A stretch of 64,000 bases of DNA from Camellia lanceoleosa (Eukaryota > Streptophyta > Magnoliopsida > Ericales > Theaceae), in contig CM045768.1 in the NCBI GenBank assembly GCA_025200525.1, positions 53,309,177-53,373,176 on the forward strand. Direction: 5' to 3'. Position 1 is the stretch's first letter, and each line of letters starts with the position of its first letter. The notes under the pieces are model-generated. The model ran no database searches and had not been told where the DNA came from. It worked only from the letters and a program-made list of their open reading frames with translations. This document shows positions 24,803 to 36,561 of the stretch, in pieces. A program made the position numbers and the translations under genes.

Positions 24803-25195
24803 GTGATGGCCGGAAGGGCCGAGAGTCAGAATACACCGCCGGAGAGCGCCGACACTAAGAATTTCACTCAGAACTTGGGCATTGTAAATGCAGGGAATAT
24901 TGAACAAACAGCTGTACTGATGGAGTTGGAACAACAAAAATTTGAGGATTCCGAGAGAATCAGAAAAGCTAAGGCCCATGTAGGGGTCGAGAGTGCTGTG
25001 TGCACGGGAACATAAAATGCTGCGGGCATATGGACTGAAGGTACTGCGAGTACGATCATACCGGAGCCGGACAGGTGTCTATCGGCTGCCGACGGAATGT
25101 GGTGGCAAGACGATGATTTATGTCTTGCCCACACGGATAAGGATTGGGGGAATAATCAACCAGATGATACCTAGTATATCGACGAGGTCGCTCAT

Positions 25196-26497
25196 ATGAC
25201 AAGAAGTGGGCGGTATTTCAAGCCCCCACACTTAGACCAACCTGAGGCATCTGGGAAAGATAAGGAAGTTGAGAAACAGAGGGAAAAACAAATTGAAGAA
25301 GAAGCTGTGCTCAAGCAATTAAAGAAGATACAAGCAGACATCTCCATCTGGGGATTGCTTATGGCATCGCGGGTGCACAGACAGGCCGTCCTATCTGCTA
25401 TGGACAAGGCCAAACTCTTTATAGATACTACACCAGAGCAGCTGGTTGGGCTGGTCTTTCCGGGAGGAAGTTCCCCGACATTAACCTTTTCAGACAAAGA
25501 ACTACCGCCTAAGGGCACAAATCATAACAAACCCCTCTATGTTTCTGTGGAATGTAGAGACAAGTGGATACCGGTGGTACTTGTTGATACCGGGTCCACC
25601 ATCAATGTATGCCCAGCCAAGACAGCGTATGCAATCGGGTTGAAGCCCGCAGATTTCGTGCCGACTACTCAGGTGATCAGAGCATATGATAATACTAGGA
25701 GGGAAGTGATGGGGACTGTCAAAATTCAGACCCAGGTTGGTCTAGGACAACACAACATTGAATTCCATGTCTTGGACGTTCCCGTAACCTTCAATCTACT
25801 CTTGGGGCGGCCGTGGTTGCACCAAGTGAAGGCAGTCTCCTCCACTCTACATCAGATGTTGAAGTACCCTCACGGGAAGGAGGTGGCTATTGTTTTCGGG
25901 AATTCATCAATCCATCCGCCGCCAGAGGTGTCCACACCAGTCTTGGAAGTCGAGCATGGCACAGAGGATGTGTTCTTATCAGGGTTCACTTTGGCTGAGG
26001 CTTGGGTGGTGCAGAATATCATGGCTGTGAATGAGGGAGTGTACGTTAGTGCTCAATCCGTTTACCTCATGAACAAGCTACAACACATCCCCGGGATGGG
26101 ATTAGGAAGGAGCGGCTGGAAAGGTGTCGCAGCATTGGCCGAAGTGCCACACAACCCTCATACCTTTGGCTTGGGTTATTTGCCCACCAAAGAGGACTGG
26201 GTGAGGAAGGGAAAGGAAATGGCCGGAAGAGCCAGAGCAAAGCAGGCTGGGAAGCCTTTTGAATTAATGCATAGGCCCATCCAGGGTACCCTGAACGGAC
26301 GCTTCGTTCGGGAGGGGGAGGACTTTCCATTTTGCGGCTTTCCAGAGCCGTGGCTAAACGCGGAGAAGAAGCGCGTGCCAGGTTTCGAGATCTTCTTCGA
26401 CCTGCAACTATCCGGGGATGACGTTGCCAGAGCGAGCATCTGGCCACCGAGGTTGAGCAAGATAAAGCGGGGATGCCGAGGTCACGAAATGGAATGA
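25196..26497 (+). CDS. Retroviral-type aspartic protease region with G-patch-like segment (Ogre/Tat pol N-terminus)
   Basis: The 433-residue open frame starts MTRSGRYFKPP, the usual beginning of the protease region in Tat elements. The catalytic motif LVDTGSTINVCP is at about residue 127, and the second conserved segment FNLLLGRPWLH at about 200 completes the retropepsin fold. GMGLGRSGWKGVAAL at about 300 resembles the G-patch often found here in this lineage. The enzyme would cleave the Gag-Pol polyprotein. The frame ends one base before the reverse-transcriptase frame opens at 26499. A single small indel or a programmed shift could separate them. This is the best-preserved part of the element, but without an intact Gag or integrase it is not functional as a unit. 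Confidence 0.88.
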   Translation: MTRSGRYFKPPHLDQPEASGKDKEVEKQREKQIEEEAVLKQLKKIQADISIWGLLMASRVHRQAVLSAMDKAKLFIDTTPEQLVGLVFPGGSSPTLTFSDKELPPKGTNHNKPLYVSVECRDKWIPVVLVDTGSTINVCPAKTAYAIGLKPADFVPTTQVIRAYDNTRREVMGTVKIQTQVGLGQHNIEFHVLDVPVTFNLLLGRPWLHQVKAVSSTLHQMLKYPHGKEVAIVFGNSSIHPPPEVSTPVLEVEHGTEDVFLSGFTLAEAWVVQNIMAVNEGVYVSAQSVYLMNKLQHIPGMGLGRSGWKGVAALAEVPHNPHTFGLGYLPTKEDWVRKGKEMAGRARAKQAGKPFELMHRPIQGTLNGRFVREGEDFPFCGFPEPWLNAEKKRVPGFEIFFDLQLSGDDVARASIWPPRLSKIKRGCRGHEME

Positions 26498-26498
26498 A

Positions 26499-27779
26499 AT
26501 GGGGGTAGCATTGGCAAGTCTACTTTCAGATCCTCCGATCGACCATAAGTGCTTGGGGGATAACTTCTCGGTTTCCATGATTGGGGATGAAACGGTTGCG
26601 GGCCTACCAGCGACAATTTTGGATGCATCTATCGCACCCTCTCTCACTTGGCAATACGAGGAGGGATTTTTGTCCAGGAGCACCGGGTCAGGCAGTGAGC
26701 CGGTATCTGATTCCACCGAATCTTGTGAGTCGGAATCAAGTTCCAGCTCGACTGAGTCTGAGTCTGGTACTCCTGGGGATGATAACCCGGATACCACAGT
26801 CCTGTCTAGGTCATCTTTTTCCTTTTCATTTGAGTCTGTTGTAAATGAATTAGACGATTTGGATGTACTTAATGAGAATCAAGTAACTGTGGTTTCTGAG
26901 TACTTTTATGTGCCCTTGATTTATTGCATTAATTCAGACTTTCAAAACTTTGACAAAAACGACGAGGACGAAGTTCCTTCGGCTTTGCAACGTTTAATTG
27001 AGCAAGAGCAGGAGAGATTTGCCAAACCTTTAATAGATGAAATCACTACCGTGAATATTGGTACTGAGGGGGACCCGCGGCTGGTCCAGATCGGGTCCAC
27101 GTTGTCTTCGGAGGAACGCGAGCGCTTAGTCGCTTTATTAAAAGATTTCAAAGATGTTTTCGCGTGGTCCTACGAAGACATGCCTGGAATCGATCCTGAG
27201 ATTGTACAGCATCGGATCCCCCTTGACCCCGAGGCCCGGCCTATCAAGCAAAAGCTCAGGAGGATCCGCCCAGACTGGGCTCTCAAGATTAAAGAAGAGG
27301 TCACCAAGCAAATCGACGCAGGCTTCTTGCTGGTATCTGAATACCTGACTTGGTTGGCCAACATTGTTCCAGTGCCGAAGAAAGATGGTAGGATCCGGGT
27401 ATGTGTGGATTTCAGGGATTTGAACAGAGCTAGTCCGAAGGACGACTCTCCCTTGCCGCATATCGATGAGTTGGTGGATTTCACAGCAGGGCATGCTTTG
27501 CTCTCATTCATGGATGGCTTCTCAGGCTACAACCAGATAGTGATGGCGCCAGAAGACCGGGAAAAGACTGCATTCACCACCCCGTGGGGGACATACTGCT
27601 ATAGAGTCATGCCATTTGGGTTGAAGAACACTGGAGCTACTTATCAACGGGCCGCAACCACAATATTACACGACATGATCCACAAAGAGGTTGAGGTGTA
27701 CGTGGACAACATGATTGTCAAATCCAAAGAAAGAGAAGGCCACTACACCGCCTTGCACAAGTTTTTTTCAAAGGATTAG
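26499..27779 (+). pseudogene. Reverse transcriptase, Ty3-gypsy Ogre/Tat lineage, catalytic Asp changed, frameshifted
   Basis: Residues 1-200 are an acidic/serine-rich linker ending PRLVQIGSTLS and LLKDFKDVFAWSYEDMPGID, the standard entry to this RT. RT motifs follow: RPIKQKLRRIRPDWALKIKE, VPVPKKDGRIRVCVDFRDLN, LLSFMDGFSGYNQI, TTPWGTYCYRVMPFGLKN. The active-site box is YVDN in EVYVDNMIVKSK. The lineage has YVDD, and loss of the last Asp should abolish polymerisation. A one-base expansion in a run of Ts (about 27764-27770) throws the frame, so the ORF ends after HKFFSKD and the polyprotein continues in the frame of the next entry. Confidence 0.92.
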
Positions 27780-29178
27780 GGAATTCCGGTTGCGACTGAA
27801 CCCTCAGAAGTGTACATTTGGTGTTACAGCGGGAAAAATGCTGGGGTTTCTGATTACACAAAGGGGCATCGAGGTCGACTCTTCCAAAATCAAGGCCATC
27901 TTAGAAATGCCACCACTAAGGACTGAAAAGGAGGTGTGAGGCTTTCTGGGTAAAGTGCAATTTATAAGACGGTTTATCTCAAAATTAACCTTGACTTGTG
28001 AACCACTTTTTGGCCTCCTCAAGAAAGGAAAGAAGTTCCAATGGGACGGCCGATGTCAAGCTGCGTTTGAACAGATTAAAGAATATTTACAAAATCCGCC
28101 CGTGCTGTCACCGCCAGAACCAGGGAAACCGTTGATTTTGTATCTGTCAGTAACTGAGACTACAATGGGCTGCATTCTTGCGCAAGAATCAGAGGACAAG
28201 GTGGAGAGAGCCATCTACTATCTGAGCAAGAAGATGCAAGAGTACGAAACCCGCTACACTCCACTGGAGAAGGCTTGCTTAGCTTTGGTATGGGCTACCA
28301 GGAAGCTGCGGCACTACTTGTTAGCTCACTCTGTAATGTTGGTTTCACGACTTGATCCTATCAAATATCTTTTCGAGAAACCAGCACTTATGGGTAGGCT
28401 AGCTCGTTGGTTGTTGTTGCTCTCCGAATTTGATCTAAAATATGTGACACGTAAGTCTGTCAAAGGAAGTGCAGTGGCAGAGTTCTTAGCCGACCATCCA
28501 GTGGAAGGAGGTGAAGCAGTCGAGTACTTATTTCCAGATGAGGCCATTTTGCATATCGACGACGAAACTTGGACGATGTACTTTGACGGAACATCAAATC
28601 AATACGGGTATGGGATAGGAGTGTTGCTGATAGCACCCGACAATTCCCGTATCCCTCTAGCCTTCAAACTCCGATTCAAAGTCTCGAACAACGAAGCAGA
28701 ATATGAGGCATGCATCGCTGGTCTGGAAGTAGCCTTGGAACTAGGGGCAAGACGGTTGGATGTCATCGGGGACTCGAACCTTGTTGTGTCTCAAGCAAAA
28801 AGAGACTGGAAAGTGAAAGAAGAAAAGATGATGATGTATCACCAGACCTTGGACTTGCTGATTCCTCGGTTTGAGAAGCTAAGTTTTACTCATCTATTAA
28901 GAGAGAACAACAGGTTCGCAGATTCTTTAGCAACTCTATCTTCCATGATAGACATCCCGTGTGGAGTTCGGATGCGTCCAGTCATCATTGACCAGAAATT
29001 TGCACCTGCTTACGAGTTGATTGCTGCTATAGATGAAGTTCAGGACGAAAACCCCTGGTATCACAACATTTGGAATTTCTTGGAGAAAGAAGCATACCCG
29101 CCAGGGGTAAATGCCAAAGACAAAAGGGCAATCAGAAGAATGGCCGTCCAGTTCATGTCTTCGTGGAAAAGTATTTGA
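27771..29178 (+). pseudogene. RT thumb/connection, RNase H and archaeal-type RNase H; integrase lost
   Basis: This continues the polyprotein after the poly-T frameshift. RLNPQKCTFGVTAGKMLGF and the RT end are followed by TGA at 27937-27939 in KEV-stop-GFLGKVQF (probably CGA to TGA). Then come the Ty3-type RNase H (YLSVTETTMGCILAQE, ARYTPLEKACLAL-type segment near 28255) and a second RNase H of archaeal type (WTMYFDGTSNQYGYGIGVLL at about residue 205, NNEAEYEACIAGLEVALELG, LDVIGDSNLVVSQ, ENNRFADSLATL), with the D, E, D and D positions present. Dual RNase H is diagnostic for the Tat/Ogre lineage. The frame ends at RRMAVQFMSSWKSI, exactly where the integrase zinc-finger segment should start. The sequence then switches to an inverted gag fragment. 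Confidence 0.92.
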
Positions 29179-29179
29179 G

Positions 29180-29369
29180 GGTTCTAGGAGCTCTAGGTGC
29201 CCTTTTTCTAGCAGAATTTTTAAGGCTTGAGAGAGATCCATGAAAAGAAGATGAAAATTTTGGGCTTGGGACCGAGTTGAAGTGGTTGGTTTTAGGCTAT
29301 TATCAACAAAAGGGTTTTTGATGGAACTAGTGACAGTGTTTACTTCTGAGCATTTTGCAGCCGTGCTAC
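29180..29369 (-). pseudogene. Inverted Ogre-type gag, downstream piece (split by an LTR insertion)
   Basis: On the minus strand the frame reads STAAKCSEVNTVTSSIKNPF, then MDLSQALKILLEKGHLELLE. This corresponds to the gag linker MPLSKALGVLIRKKHLTPLE at 23993 of the plus-strand copy. It is the continuation of the gag at 34683-35669: removing 29370-34677 and one copy of GCTAC rejoins them in the expected order. Similarity stops near 29180 at the junction with the plus-strand pol. Confidence 0.8.
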
Positions 29370-31433
29370 TGTGACGCCCCAAATCTACACTAAGGGTTGT
29401 AGTCAAGAGAAAGTCATTAATGAGTTATATGGCCAATAACCAAGTAAGATCCCAGATCGTCGGAGGAGTCAAATTAACATCTCTTCTAAGTCCAGCATTC
29501 TTAGGTAGCGCACTACCCTTTTGACAGATTTTAAGAGGCATTGACATAAGGTCTCATAAGCAACGTAGGGAATTATATTAATGTTGGAATATAAATACAT
29601 AATAATAGAATAATTACAAATATCCTTAATTACAAAAGCTCGTTTCATCAACATTACATCCAAAAGAAAATTTAAAGTTTCATACAGACTTTACAAAATA
29701 ACAAAAGAAAATTCAAACTTTCTAGGATAGCCAAATGTCCTCAAAGGTTTCCGGCTCGTCGTCTTCTGTTGCGCGCTCCTCTTCAACACCTGGCATGATA
29801 TATCGTGAGCTTTGAATACCCAGTAAACGCAAACACACCCCATTTCTTTCCCAGTTCAATACACAACAACATTTAAAAAAATAAAGGAAAAGATCAAGGC
29901 ATTTAAGTTTATAGCACAGATTATATGGTGAATTGTTAGTAGTCTAAAAATCCCCCAAAGAGATTTCGTCCTCCCAACTCCAAGAATTGGACGCGAATTA
30001 TTCGATATGCCCCATCTTTTGCTGCTTTGTTGCAGACCTTACCTCGGATGCCTACTAATGGTTATATACCGCGTAGCACCAACCACAGGGCCTCAAAAGG
30101 GACAGTAATGATAGGCCTTGCCCAAATCCCTCCTTACACCGAACTACCTAGGGTCCGAATACAACCACTTTATTCAAGGGTTCTGAAACAACCACTTACG
30201 CAAGATCTAACTTACCAAAGAGGAACGCATCCCACTAACCAATATATTCTTCTCATAATAATAATCGGGTGATCGAAACCCCATTAGCCACCCCATTAAG
30301 TTCTTCGTTAGATTAATTGTTGTAATTAGTTAGTACAAGCGATAAGGAAAATAAATTTGCACAAGTATAAACATCATCAAAGGTCAAAAAAATACATGAC
30401 CATGACATGTATACTATCATACCAAGACATGATTATATATAAGTAAGCACATTCATAAAGTCAAGAGCACAAAATATTAATGTAAACATAATTTCCAGAT
30501 TCAGAGTCACTTAAAGATCAAGATTAAAAGAACTATTTCAGTTTTTTTTCCCAAATTTGGCCTTCCTATGGTTCGTAGAGAATTTTATCTAGTTTTCAGA
30601 ACATTTTTTGGAAATCAAATAGATTTTCCAGATTTTTAGTTATTTCAGAAATACTCCAGCTTTGTCCAGATTCGTCGACCATTATGAAAATTAGATTTTC
30701 TCATAAACCACTCACTCTTTTTCAATGAAACCAATTTTTCTTGAAAGCTAACTCATTAAGGAAGATTTTGACATAAAATGGAGGTCCAAAATATTTTTAT
30801 ACATTTTTCTAGAATTTTCGCAAGTTGGCTATAAAATAGATTTTTCTGGCACAATTCTTGAAAATAGAAATTTGATGAGAAAAAAGGTCAACTAGGGGAA
30901 ATTTTCCAATTCTCTTGTGATGAAAACATGCTAAATAATATGTATTAAACTAATAAATTTAAGGTGAAGGTGTGCCTTTGGAAATTTTGAGAGTTTGATA
31001 TGGAAAAAGGTAGTCTTATACTGATTAAGAGAAATACAAGAAGAGTAAAATCAAGGCTCAACTCCTTTCATTTTTAATGCAAGAATACCATCAAAACTGT
31101 AATAACCCCGACCTATGAGTAATGTGAATCCATGCTTAATTATGCCTAATAAGTAATTAAGATGAAAACCTGGGTTAATTACATGTGCACTGCAATATTT
31201 GAGTTTATATCTATCCGCAGTAGGAATATATGTTTGTATTTCTGTTTAGTTTTGTGAATTGAAGGCCTTATCGGTATCTGATCATGAAATTGACTTGGTA
31301 TATGTGTTATTTGGAATTTTTAGAATTTTATGATAAGTTTGATTGAAATTCGATTCGGAACAATTAAATTAGAATAATTTAATGTCCAATTGATTAGTTT
31401 GATCAACAATTTAATTACATTATTAACTAAGCC

Positions 31434-31440
31434 TATATAA
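31434..31440 (+). promoter_or_regulatory. LTR promoter TATA box (nested solo LTR)
   Basis: TATATAA in GCCTATATAAGGCCCAAG, about 336 bp from the LTR start, is a plausible U3/R boundary. Confidence 0.55.
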
Positions 31441-32769
31441 GGCCCAAGTGAACCCTTAGTAACAATTTTACACTCTCATATCTTCATCCTTGATGACAAA
31501 AACGTGGGAGTAAGAGAGGAAGTAGGAAGAGTTGACTCTAAGCTTGAGAATTGGAGAGACTTGGAAGGAAATTGAAGGAATTGACTTGTGGCTCAAACAT
31601 CTACACATCTAAGCTACCATTGGGCCCCTAAGGTAAGAAATCAAGCCTTTAGTTGTGTAATTAGAGTCCTTACCACATGAATTCAAAAGAACTAAGAGAA
31701 TTGAAGCAAGAAGTAAGTTGATGGAAATAGAAAGGAAGAAGATGCATGCATGCATGTGCATCACATGGCAAATAGAGTATGTTGTCTAAGAATTTGTCCC
31801 ATGCATGTTCATATTTTGGTTATGGTTTAAAAATTCAACATGTCTTTGAGCTAAACACCTCATCTGATTATGTTTTAGACACTTGGAGCTCAAACCATTT
31901 CATGCATGTAGTATTCATGTCATGTTCTTAAAGTCTCTAGGTGGATCTTGAACAATTGGCATAATTTTGGGCCTTGATTTCATGAAATGATCTTGAATTC
32001 TCAATATTTTTCAAGTTTAATTGTGTTTTCTTAAGTATGGGGCCTAGGGGATGAGTTTTAATGTGTTTTGGTCGAGTTTTAAGCTTGGGAGTGCAATATA
32101 GAAATTCTAGATTCTGCTTCTCTGCTCGAACATCTACTCGATGATTTTGCACTTCCGCTCAAGCGACCAAAAGTTAGCTCGAGTGTGAAATGCATGCTCC
32201 CAGAAGTTCACATGTTTTGCAGACTGCTCAAGCGACAAGAGTTGCGCTTTAGTGAAGGTCTCAGTCTCACGCTCAAGCGACCATCGAGCAGAAAAATCAC
32301 ACAACCAGTACTTTTGCAGAGTTTACAAACCGCTCGAGCGACCGAAGTTGTGCTCGAGTGACGACCCTATTTTTAGCAAATTTGCCTAAGTGTGGAACAA
32401 CATAATTTGGCATCCTCATTACATCTTAGGCATTCCTAGGCCATGATTAAGACATAATAATGAGGGTAAAATGTAGAAACACACAAAGAACAAAACGTAA
32501 TGAGTTAAGTATATTCCGAGCGTGTGTTTCAAATGTGTATCTGTTATGTGTTTATGTAGGTCACACGCTGTAAACCATTTGATTAGTCTGCTCTGATTGT
32601 CTGCCCCCGAAGCCATCTATGAGTAATAACTTAGTAAAACTATGTTCAATTTTATTTACTTTCTGTATATGGAATAAGACTTGTTTTATGAAATGTTATG
32701 TTCTGTACAATGAATGATTATCCAATTTCTAACAAGTACTCGTGGCAACAATTTCGTGGTTCAAGTATG

Positions 32770-32995
32770 TTATCTGTTCCTGGTACTAGAGGTTCCTTTA
32801 TGAAACTGACAAGTTATCCATTCCCAGTATTGGAGGTTCCTTTATGAAACTGACAAATTATCCGTTCCCAGTACTGGAGGTTCTTTTATGGAACTAACAA
32901 GTTATTCATTCCCAGTACTGGAGGTTCCTTTATAGAACTGACAAGTTATCTGTTCCTAGTACCGAAGGTTCCTTTATGGAACTAACAAGTATGAC
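32770..32995. repeat. 44-bp tandem repeat, five copies
   Basis: GGTTCCTTTATG-type units begin at 32791, 32835, 32879, 32923 and 32967. The unit is roughly 'GTACTGGAGGTTCCTTTATG + AACTGACAAGTTATCCGTTCCCA' with a few substitutions per copy. Confidence 0.9.
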
Positions 32996-34023
32996 TTGTA
33001 ATGCTCTGTATATGAACTGTTAGCATTATTGAATATACCAAGTTTACTCAAGCATGAAGAATGTGAATATGAATCTATATTTGATTTGATTTCTGTTATG
33101 CCTTGAACAAGAATGTAAATAAGAATCTATTTTCTCAATCTGGTATCAGATATCATTCATTTAAACCCTTTACTCTGTTATTATTCACTAGGCTTTCGCT
33201 CACTATTTATATTATGTATTTAGGTGAGTAAGCGCATGACTAGGTCTAAGCTGCTGCCTAGAGAGTTTTGGGGTCAGCCAGCCACCGTGCCTCTTGGGGA
33301 GGTTCTCTTTTTGTTATGTCAAGTTGTGAATCTTGGGAAAGATGTTTTTGTTTATTTTTGTTTATCTGTATATTAAGATAAGTACATTTTGGGTTGTATC
33401 TATTTGATGCCATAAGTCTAATGTAATGTGACGTCATGTAAGTATATTATATAAAGTTTCAAGTTTCTGTCCCATATATGTCAACACAGCTCAATGGACT
33501 ACGTACATTTTGTATAGTTGCTTCCGCAGCCCCCAATTATATGTTATTCTGTTTAGAGGCCTTTGGTAATCCAAGGATTATTGGCCGGTTACGGCTGAAC
33601 CTGTAGGAGCAGGTCGGGGTCGTGACAAAAACACCTCTGAAATGAATGTTTAAAACTTCTAAGAGTATGTATTTGAAAGGAAAAGAAATAAGAGAGTTAT
33701 ATTGTGGCTTACTTGAGGCTTGTTGGAGTTGTTAGCAAACTTCTCTTCCTTTCTTATCTTCCACTAAGCTCACCCTCCTCCCTCTTTTCTCTCAACAAAA
33801 AATAGTATATGTGTGTGTATTCTTGTATGAAAAAATTATAAGGGAGGGGTTACTTTTATAGAAAAAAATTGGTATGAAAGGTTCAAAATGCCTTTTGGTT
33901 GGAATTGAATGGGATGTTTTGAATTTAGTTTGAATCCAATGGAATAGTGAAAGTTTAGAGGCCCTAATTATGTTCTTAAACATGATCTAGTTAGGGTTTT
34001 CTTCATAATCAAACCAACCTAGT

Positions 34024-34056
<33 letters not shown>

Positions 34057-34682
34057 TTGTACCAAGTCAAAGATATTTTCCTTAAATTATGCAAAATTGT
34101 CTCAAAGTACATTCATTACACCTACAAGGTGGGGCCAGCCATGTGATGGTGAATTGATGGACTTGTTTTATATTTTTGTTGTGTACAATTGTTGGAATTT
34201 GTAAAATAAAATGTTTTAAAAAAAGATTTTATGGTACAAGTGTATATATAAATATATAATGGTACTTGTTTGAGGTCTTTGTGTTATTTAATAAAAATGT
34301 GAGGGCTTTGGGTATGATTTTTGAATTGAAATATTTACTTTAGTGTAGAATTGAATTAAATTAGGGTTAGAAAGTCTAATTCCATCTGGATTTTTGTTTC
34401 GAATAAAAAGGCTATCTACCGACGAACATGATGAAAACCGGAAAATCTAGGATTTTCGAGTGGTAATTCCACATTTAGGGAGTCAATTAATCAGTATTAG
34501 GGTATTAGAATTGATTCCTAAGTAACCACAATCAATTAGGGTTTGCATGGTTTTAGTTGGCGCATGCATTTTGGTCCTAGGGTTAGAATTGCAATTAATT
34601 AAGAAACTGATGGATTTCAAAGAAATAATTTAAAAGTAAGGGACTTTTAAGAAAATAAAAATTTCAAGGGCCTCACAGCTAC

Positions 34683-35669
34683 CACTAGTAATAGCATTGG
34701 AACTGCGAACAACATTCTTCCTCATAGGCTCATTACCTTCCACGACGATCCCTTATCAGATGGCATCCTCAATTTGAACCCCAATTTCGTGGAGGTCCTT
34801 TAAGTTGAATCCTAGGAGGACTATCATTTTCTGCAATAGCCTTTCATGCAGATTTCTAACAATTATATAGACTTGTTCTTTCTTTGAAGGCCTGTTTGCC
34901 ATCATAGCTGCCTTTGCCCTCCATTTCGTAACAAACTTTGAAAAGCCCTCATTTGGTTGCTGACGCGTTGCCTCGAGATCATGAGTTGTGATCTCGATTT
35001 GTGTGTTATAGAAATATTGGGCAATGAAAGATTCAGCCAACTCCTCCCAGCTCTATTTGACAGAGTCCTCTAATTTAACATACCAAATGGCAGTTGTACT
35101 AGACATAGTCCTGCCAAATATCAACAACTTTTGAATTCTGGTCAAACCCATTAGTCTCAAAATATCAGAAAAAAACGCAAATGTACCATTGGATCTCCAA
35201 AACCATCGATATGGTTAATATGAGGCATTTTGAACCGTTCTGACAAAGTAACAGCGAACTCAGTATACCCGTTCTCAATATCCGAAATATAGTTAACCCC
35301 CTGCACCTTCTTGAATAGTTTTTAAAGTTTGTTGACTTTGAGCAAGATCGGGTCAAACTCAAACTCAAAAGGTGCCTTAATTTGGTGAACTGGAGCTTTA
35401 GACATCTAGATTGAGATATGATCTGCTTGAACAGGAAGAATAGGAACACTTTCGGCCGGTGGATCCTGAGCAATAGTGGCAGTGGTACTTGGCATCGGAG
35501 TAGCCACGTTAGGTGTATGAAAAGCAAAAGCCATAGTCAGTTATTGTTGTTGTTGTTGCTGCAACCTATTAGTGACCTCAGTTTATCAGACCATATCGTG
35601 CTGAAGTGAATCTACTGTTTGCTAAAGACGGATTAGTAAATCCTCTAAATTTGTCGGGGGCTGAGCCAT
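34683..35669 (-). pseudogene. Inverted Ogre-type gag, upstream piece
   Basis: The start is likely ATG 35669 (MAQPPTNLEDLLIRL), followed by stops and a Gln run at about 35545. The conserved core follows on the minus strand: FKMPHINHIDGFGDPMVHLR, SWEELAESFIAQYFYNTQIE, DLEATRQQPNEGFSKFVTKW, and MANRPSKKEQVYIIVRNLHE. The 285-bp open part is at 34756-35040. It is recognisably homologous to 23160-23790 of the plus-strand copy but more complete across the ATRQ...FVTKWRAKAA segment. Stops in the N-terminal third and the LTR insertion make it dead. Confidence 0.85.
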
Positions 35670-36538
35670 GATAGATGTAGATGATTACGCTTGGGGTGAA
35701 TTGAACAAAGGTGATCTAATTGGCGAATGCCGGAACAATGGAGCCGATTAACCCTGTTTGGCCCTTTTTCACCTTGCCACCGGCAAAAGTGAAACAAACA
35801 CCGATTGTCCCCAAACTAAGTCCCTAACCTTACAAATTCTATCGACACAAGTCTAGAGCACCTAGAGGATATCAGAACCTTCTGAAGCTATGGTTTCAAG
35901 ACTACCTAGCAAAAGCGTAAAAAACAGAGAGCACCTCAGCCCAATTTTCAATAGATATGATCATAGTTGAATGACTATACTCCCTACTGAATTCTGCCCC
36001 ACAAATTGATATAAGTGAACCATTGATACGAGAAACCCCTGTATAGATCCAATCTACATAGCACATAGCAGATAAAGAGAGCAAAAACACCCTTATGAGG
36101 GGCTAGGGTTACCCTATCCTAGCTTTGGCATGATCTAGAGTTCCACTAGTTCAAACAAGTGGTATCACAATATCCTGAATATGGGTGAGCCTCCTGTGCT
36201 ATTTTGGAATAGTCACTAGAGCTTACTACATGCATTAGGCCAATTGGTTAAAAGGGTACCTCAGCAAGATTACCTGATATATCTCTCACACCTAACACCG
36301 AAAAGTGAAAGGAGGATTAAGTGGTACAGCGGTAACCCAAATCCAAGGGTTATGTTCCCAACGTGACTTTGCCTACGTCAGACCAACCTTTGGCAACCTT
36401 TTAGCAAGCGTCCAGTAAGTCGTCCAGGATATCAGATGGTAAACACAATGACTTGTGAGCACTATGCAAATGCAATGCAATGAACATATATATGTAGATA
36501 CAATTTCACATCATGAAGTTTGAGTCAAGTTTTCTAAT
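35670..36538 (-). other. 5' leader of the inverted Ogre-type element
   Basis: This is untranslated sequence between the primer-binding site at 36556-36539 and the gag start at 35669 on the minus strand. No gene is visible. Compared with the leader after L3 it is shorter and much diverged. Confidence 0.6.
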
Positions 36539-36556
36539 TCCTTAGTAGAGTCGCCA
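36539..36556 (-). promoter_or_regulatory. Primer-binding site of the inverted element, tRNA-Arg type
   Basis: On the minus strand, TGGCGACTCTACTAAGGA lies 5 bp after the LTR end TACA. It has the same spacing and start as the plus-strand sites but is degraded at its 3' half. Confidence 0.7.
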
Positions 36557-36561
36557 GAAAC

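Larger units (their letters stand above)
31098..33627 (+). mobile_element. Solo LTR (2.53 kb) nested in the previous solo LTR
   Basis: It starts TGTAATAACCCCGACCTATG and ends GGTCGGGGTCGTGACA, with short inverted terminal similarity (CCCCGACC/GGTCGGGG). A perfect 5-bp duplication AAAAC flanks it (31093-31097 and 33628-33632). TATATAA at 31434 in GCCTATATAAGGCCC marks the likely promoter. It holds no coding sequence. A 44-bp tandem repeat lies at 32770-32995, and degenerate CTCGAGCGACC words at 32100-32370. Confidence 0.88.
29370..34677 (-). mobile_element. Solo LTR (about 2.77 kb without its own insert) in inverted gag
   Basis: On the minus strand it runs TGTGAGGCCCTTGAAATTT ... GGGGCGTCACA. 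It is flanked by a perfect 5-bp duplication GCTAC (29365-29369 and 34678-34682). A promoter-like TTTTTCTATAAAAGTAACCC (minus strand, near 33860) and the TG...CA ends fit an LTR. No primer-binding site, polypurine tract or coding sequence is present inside. Recombination between the two LTRs of one element would leave this footprint. It contains a second element (31098-33627) and an (AT)n run at 34024-34056. Confidence 0.85.
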
